The position numbers and the translations under genes are program-made. The notes under the pieces were generated by a model. The model had not been told where the DNA came from, searched no databases, and saw only the letters and a list, made by a program, of their open reading frames with translations. A stretch of DNA of 64,000 nucleotides from JAGOBP01 sp046328575 (GTDB lineage Bacteria; Chloroflexota; Anaerolineae; Fen-1058), in the NCBI GenBank assembly GCA_046328575.1, contig JAXLWI010000012.1, positions 15,236-79,235 on the forward strand, read 5' to 3'. Of the stretch, positions 60,261 to 64,000 are shown piece after piece (the first letter of the stretch is position 1; every line of letters begins with the position of its first letter).

Positions 60261-60273
60261 GAATCTCCTTGAT

Positions 60274-60317
60274 GAGTGACGAGTGATGAGTGAAGATTAG
60301 CGCCTCACTCGTCACTC
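60274..60317. repeat. 12-bp inverted repeat, same arms as at 22238
   Basis: GAGTGACGAGTG (60274-60285) and CACTCGTCACTC (60306-60317) form a perfect hairpin between the ABC permease start and photolyase stop. The arms are the same as those at 22238-22272. Confidence 0.8.
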
Positions 60318-60332
60318 GTCACTTTTCAAATC

Positions 60333-61760
60333 TCACGCTAACGCCTTAGCTTGACTAATCCGATAATGTCGCAACGCGCGATCACGCGCGAAGTGATGAT
60401 CGATAATGGGGGCGGCATAATCCCGCCCGATGATGCAACCGGCGGCTTGCTGTTCCAGCGGCGTCATCTTCCACGGTTCGTGCACCAACTCGACCGGCAC
60501 GCGCGCCAATTCCGGCAGCCACTGTTTGACAAACACGCCGTCCGGATCAAAGCGCTGACCCTGTAAGGTCGGATTGAATACGCGGAAGAACGGCTGCGCA
60601 TCCGCGCCCACGCCCGCCGCCCACTGCCAACCACCCACGTTCGACGCTGAATCGCCGTCGATCAACTGCTGCATAAAATAGCGTTCGCCCTCACGCCAAT
60701 CGATCAACAGATCTTTGGTGAGAAACGACGCGACGATCATCCGCGCCCGATTGTGCATCCAACCCGTCGCGGTCAAACACCGCATCGCCGCATCGACGAC
60801 GGGATAACCGGTGCGGCCTGCGCACCACGCCTCAAACGCCGCGGCATCATCCAGCCATTCGAAATCGCGATACTGATCGCGCAGCGATTGATCGATGGTG
60901 TGCGGAAAGTGATACAACAGCGCCATATAGAATTCGCGCCAGATCAATTCGTTCAGCCAACTCTCCGCGCCGGCTTTCGCCGCGGCATCTTCAGCCAGAT
61001 CGATCGCCGCCTGCGCGCCCCAATACGCCTGTCGAATACTCAACACGCCGAAGCGCAGATACGGCGATAGGAACGACGTCGCGGCCCGATCGAGTTGATT
61101 GCGCCCTTCGGCATAACCGTAGACCGTCTCTTCTAAGAACGCATCGAGGCGCGCCAACGCCGCACCCTCACCCGCTTCGGGCAATGGGCCGGGATCGTCG
61201 GCAAAATCGATCGGGAGTGAAGACAGCTCGGCAACCGGCAGCGGCATTTGATCAGGCACTGATCGAATGTCTTGGAGTGACGGCTTGGGCAACGTCAGCC
61301 ATGCCTTCTTGAAGGCCGTAAATACTTGATACGGGCGGCCCGTCATCGTCACCACATCTTCGGGATGATGCAGCGTGATGTCGTCAAACGCCTCGACCGA
61401 CAGGCCGCTCTTTTCCAGTTCCAACGCCACGCGGCGATCACGCGCCCGCGCATACGGCGTGATGTCCAGATTGAAGAAGACGCGGTTCGCCTGCGTCTCC
61501 TGCGCCAGTTGCTTCAACGTGGCGGCCGGTTCGCCGCGCCGCACGATGAGTTGTGAACCGCGTTCGCGCAGTGATCGATCGAGCGCGCGCAGATTCGCCA
61601 CCAACCACGCCACGCGCTTCGTCCCCACCCGATCGGAATTCAACAGTTTCGGATCGATCACAAACACGGGGAGCACGTCGCCGCGTTCGAGCCCGGCCGT
61701 CAAAGCCGCGTTATCCGTTAAGCGTAAATCTCGTCGAAACCAAATAATCGAGCGTGCCAT
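60333..61760 (-). CDS. phr: Deoxyribodipyrimidine photolyase (class I type)
   Basis: 475 residues. The N-terminal antenna domain starts SIIWFRRDLRLTDNAAL. The FAD-binding domain has WLNELIWREFYMALLYHFP, WCAGRTGYPVVDAAMRCL, GWMHNRARMIVASFLTKDLL and GGWQWAAGVGADAQPFFRVFN, all typical of class I CPD photolyases. It repairs UV-induced dimers with blue light. A related cryptochrome is less likely given the full motif set. Confidence 0.93.
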   Translation of the reverse strand: MARSIIWFRRDLRLTDNAALTAGLERGDVLPVFVIDPKLLNSDRVGTKRVAWLVANLRALDRSLRERGSQLIVRRGEPAATLKQLAQETQANRVFFNLDITPYARARDRRVALELEKSGLSVEAFDDITLHHPEDVVTMTGRPYQVFTAFKKAWLTLPKPSLQDIRSVPDQMPLPVAELSSLPIDFADDPGPLPEAGEGAALARLDAFLEETVYGYAEGRNQLDRAATSFLSPYLRFGVLSIRQAYWGAQAAIDLAEDAAAKAGAESWLNELIWREFYMALLYHFPHTIDQSLRDQYRDFEWLDDAAAFEAWCAGRTGYPVVDAAMRCLTATGWMHNRARMIVASFLTKDLLIDWREGERYFMQQLIDGDSASNVGGWQWAAGVGADAQPFFRVFNPTLQGQRFDPDGVFVKQWLPELARVPVELVHEPWKMTPLEQQAAGCIIGRDYAAPIIDHHFARDRALRHYRISQAKALA

Positions 61761-61822
61761 TCTTGTTTCCTATCTAATCCGCATCTTGAGCTTCTCACTC
61801 ATCACTCGTCACTCGTCACTTC

Positions 61823-62392
61823 TTAACTCTTCACCGCTAACTCATTCACCACTGCTTTCAACTTCGCCATTTCTGGATGATCATATTGATTGTGGTTGTA
61901 GTGCACGAATCTCAGCGCGCCGCGGTTGTCGATGATGAAGGTCGCACCGAGTTGCAAGCCATCCATGCCGGTGGCTACCGTCGGCTTGTAATTGCCCTTC
62001 AACATCACCCGCGCCCCGTTCAAGGCCAGCCCCGGATCGAAGAATTCTTTCGCGCCCATCCGCCCGATCTGATAGGTTTGGTACGCCGACTGATCGGGAT
62101 TCGATAGACAGACGATGTCGGGATTGCGCTGCGCGCAAAACATCTTCGCTTCGTACGGCTTGCCCATCGTGACGGCGGCCACGCGCACACCCTGCTCCGT
62201 AAACCATTCCGTGTTCTGGGCCAACTGGTCCAGCATTTCCTGGCAGAACGGTCAACCAAAGTGCCGCAGGAACGTCAGCACCACCGGCTTCTGCGCCCAG
62301 ATCGACGACAGGTTGATTGTCTCGCCGTCGGCATTAACGACCTGAATGTCCGGGGCAATTCCGCCCACTTTCAATTTCGATTTTGCAGCCAT
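61823..62392 (-). CDS. Peroxiredoxin-like protein with probable selenocysteine (UxxC)
   Basis: 189 residues, reading an in-frame TGA at codon 47 (62254-62252) as selenocysteine. The local sequence is FLRHFG-U-PFCQEML, where relatives have CPFC, so the TGA replaces exactly the redox Cys. The frame stays open on both sides, with family-like sequence before it (KVGGIAPDIQVVNADGETI) and after it (LQLGATFIIDNRGALRFVHY). A SECIS-like hairpin follows the TGA directly. GGAGG lies 6 bases before the ATG. A Cys-to-stop mutation or a sequencing error is the alternative; selenocysteine genes are not in the window. Confidence 0.82.
62225..62254 (-). promoter_or_regulatory. Candidate bacterial SECIS element
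   Basis: Twelve bases after the TGA comes the loop GAAATG, which starts with G as bacterial SECIS loops require. It is flanked by CCAG/CTGG pairs, and CTG/CAG pairs below with a 2-nt bulge on one side. The distance between TGA and loop is in the accepted range, near its short end. The stem also codes protein. Confidence 0.6.
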
Positions 62393-62430
62393 GTTATCCT
62401 CCGAGTTGCGTACCGCGTGAAACTCAATTG

Positions 62431-63633
62431 TTACTCGTTACTCTTCACATATGCTTCCGCATACGCCGGCTGATTAGACACGGGCACCGATCGACCGCGC
62501 AGTTGCAGCGCCAGCACCAGCGGAATCGCCAGCAGCGCCGCGCCCAACAGTGATGGCAGCGCGTTGCTATACGCCAACAGCGCATTGCCCACAATCGGCG
62601 CGACGATGCGGCTCAGGCTGTCCACCGAGGTCGAAATGCCTAGCATGCCACCAACCTCTGCGCGATCGACTGACTTCGTGATCAGGCTCGTCAGCACGGG
62701 CGTCGTCGCGCCGCCGCCAAACGACAGGATCGGCATGACGAGGATCAAGCCCAGCGGCGTCTGCACCATCGACATCAACAGCAAGCCCAGCGCCAGCGCC
62801 GCGATGCTGATCACCAGCGACTGCCGCTCGCCAATCTTCTTCACCACGCGGCTCACGATCGCGGCCTGCATGATCACACTCAAGAAACCGACGTACGCCA
62901 GCACGAAGCCGGTTTGTTGTTCAGTAAAACCAAACCGTGATGCCGCGAACAGCGCGAACGATGTTTGGAACATCGTGAAGGCCACGCCGAACGTGAACGA
63001 AATCGCCAGCAGGCCGTTCACCGCCCGATTGCCCAACGCTCGCTTCAACGCCACCATCGAGAAAGCGCGGCGCGCATTCGAACCTTTGCGTTCCGGTTCG
63101 GGCAGCATGAAGAACGTTAACACCATCGTCAACGCCGACAGACCGGCGGCCACAAACGCCGGCACCTGGAAACCATAGGTGCTGAGCCATCCGCCCGTTG
63201 CCGGACCGAGAATAAAGCCCAAGCCAAACGCCGCGCCGATCAAACCGAAACTCTTAGCGCGATTCTTCTCGTCAGTCACGTCGGCGATATAGGCCTGCGC
63301 GGTGGACAGGTTCGCGCCGCTAATGCCGTCGATAATGCGACTGACGAACAACAGCGCCAGCGTGTTGGCCACACCCAAAATGATGAAGCCGACGAAAGTG
63401 CCGAACTGGCTGAGCAGTAGCACCGGTCGGCGGCCCCACTTGTCCGACAAGCGACCCAAAATCGGCGCGCCGATGAACTGCATCAGCGAATACGACGCGA
63501 TCAGCAAGCCGACAACGGCCTCCGATGCGCCAAACGACTGAGCGTAAAACGGCAGCAACGGCAAAATCAGGCCGAAGCCGAGCAGGTCGATGAACACAAT
63601 CAAGAAGATGGGCAACAGTGGTGACTTTTTCAT
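62431..63633 (-). CDS. TetA-like MFS exporter
   Basis: 400 residues, twelve membrane segments. LIVFIDLLGFGLILPLLPFYA is the first helix; GRLSDKWGRRPVLLLSQFG is the characteristic loop 2-3 motif of the tetracycline/multidrug DHA1 exporters. ATG 63633 follows GAGGC and a near-consensus promoter. Substrate unknown. It lies 38 bp before the UGA-containing gene. Confidence 0.88.
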   Translation of the reverse strand: MKKSPLLPIFLIVFIDLLGFGLILPLLPFYAQSFGASEAVVGLLIASYSLMQFIGAPILGRLSDKWGRRPVLLLSQFGTFVGFIILGVANTLALLFVSRIIDGISGANLSTAQAYIADVTDEKNRAKSFGLIGAAFGLGFILGPATGGWLSTYGFQVPAFVAAGLSALTMVLTFFMLPEPERKGSNARRAFSMVALKRALGNRAVNGLLAISFTFGVAFTMFQTSFALFAASRFGFTEQQTGFVLAYVGFLSVIMQAAIVSRVVKKIGERQSLVISIAALALGLLLMSMVQTPLGLILVMPILSFGGGATTPVLTSLITKSVDRAEVGGMLGISTSVDSLSRIVAPIVGNALLAYSNALPSLLGAALLAIPLVLALQLRGRSVPVSNQPAYAEAYVKSNE

Positions 63634-63676
63634 GTCTCTAAGCCTCATATTTCGATAGTCTATTTCGCTGAAAAGA

Positions 63677-63705
63677 ACTATACCACTTTGGACACTTCTT
63701 GTCAA
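63677..63705 (-). promoter_or_regulatory. Near-consensus promoter of the MFS gene
   Basis: On the minus strand TTGACA, a 17-nt spacer and TATAGT, 43 bases before the ATG at 63633. Confidence 0.8.
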
Positions 63706-63740
63706 GTATTTGTACAGTTTTATTTTAGTTTCAGGATTGA

Positions 63741-64000
63741 TCACACGCCGTTAAATTGGGCTATCTCCGCTTCCGATCGGCTTTCCCAGCCTTGACGGCT
63801 CACTTCGTCGGCCACGCGCAGCGCCCCCAGTGAGACCGCTGCGGTGGACTGCCCCGGAAAGATGCTGTCGCCGACGAGCCACAGCCTCCGATCGATCCGC
63901 GGCGACCAGGCAGTGAACAAATTGTGCTGCGGGAAACCACCCACCATCCCGTCGACGCGCCGCGTGAATCGCTCGAAGGTAAGCGGCGTGCCCGGCAGGA
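63741..64000 (-). CDS. Carotenoid desaturase/CrtD-like FAD oxidoreductase, C-terminal end
   Basis: Only the last 85 or so residues are inside the window. TPLTFERFTRRVDGMVGGFP and LWLVGDSIFPGQSTAAVSLG are like the C-terminal FAD-binding part of CrtI/CrtD carotenoid desaturases. It probably acts on C-3,4 or other positions of a carotenoid. The rest lies beyond the window. Confidence 0.85.
   Translation of the reverse strand, partial: LPGTPLTFERFTRRVDGMVGGFPQHNLFTAWSPRIDRRLWLVGDSIFPGQSTAAVSLGALRVADEVSRQGWESRSEAEIAQFNGV

Noticed and set aside
61823..62236. A shorter gene starting at the ATG-like codon after the TGA
   Set aside because: It would lack the first half of the thioredoxin fold and its redox motif; the frame upstream of the TGA has a good ribosome binding site and family-like sequence, so a read-through protein is more likely.

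Overview
The window is GC-rich, densely coding DNA from a bacterium that looks like a Chloroflexota member (Anaerolineae/Chloroflexia type). This is inferred from the protein mix: a Tad/Flp pilus locus whose CpaE carries a receiver domain, giant secreted proteins with an IYLPLV-type motif, a ChlI/ChlD-type chelatase, a carotenoid desaturase end, and very frequent GATCG words. No rRNA, tRNA, phage, transposase or CRISPR was seen.

Layout. 1-2100 (minus): Tad pilus ATPases and a Cys-rich orphan. 2322-6052 (plus): flippase-like membrane protein, FAD oxidoreductase and UDP-glucose dehydrogenase. 6151-8874: a catalytic and a non-catalytic M16 protease. 8933-13488: acpS, a YCII/ECF42 sigma pair, small stress enzymes, and an arsN2-like acetyltransferase facing arsM-arsR, both of which have a matching 16-bp operator. 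15137-16885 (minus): FmdB, a CsoR/CstR-type regulator, two OsmC proteins and thioredoxin. 17967-25216 (minus): a cobamide uptake, salvage and remodelling locus (btuFCD, pduO, ppa, cobT, cobS, cbiR, cobU) under a cobalamin riboswitch. 25570-32413: mscL, an inositol-phosphatase family gene, an orphan binding protein, an Lgt-like protein with a kinase, and two-gene NAD synthesis. 32934-39731: one 2265-residue secreted protein that fuses a subtilisin protease to two UshA-like 5'-nucleotidases. 39824-49752: Nudix, stress proteins, a nucleoside kinase, a frameshift-split ChlI/ChlD chelatase, surE, two deoxynucleoside kinases and thrC. 49931-56146: SET protein, then marR-MFS-ABC-ABC efflux. 56147-57230: repeats only. 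57231-64000 (minus): DegV, an ABC exporter, photolyase, a UGA-containing peroxiredoxin-like gene, an MFS exporter and a CrtD-like end.

How genes may work together. The cobalamin locus can import corrinoids, adenosylate them, cut foreign cobamides (CbiR) and rebuild the nucleotide loop (CobU, CobS, CobT). The chelatase at 43.8-45.9 kb could belong to cobalt insertion. Extracellular 5'-nucleotidase, SurE and the deoxynucleoside kinases form a plausible nucleotide scavenging theme. The arsenic genes sit next to thioredoxin, a reductant that arsenite methylation can use.

The most striking signals are: a probable selenocysteine codon (UxxC plus a SECIS-like hairpin) at 62252-62254; a probable programmed -1 frameshift (A9 plus a downstream stem) in the chelatase; the protease-nucleotidase-nucleotidase fusion; -10 boxes placed 6-9 nt before start codons, suggesting leaderless transcripts; and several families of short intergenic repeats, one of which may have entered coding sequence.
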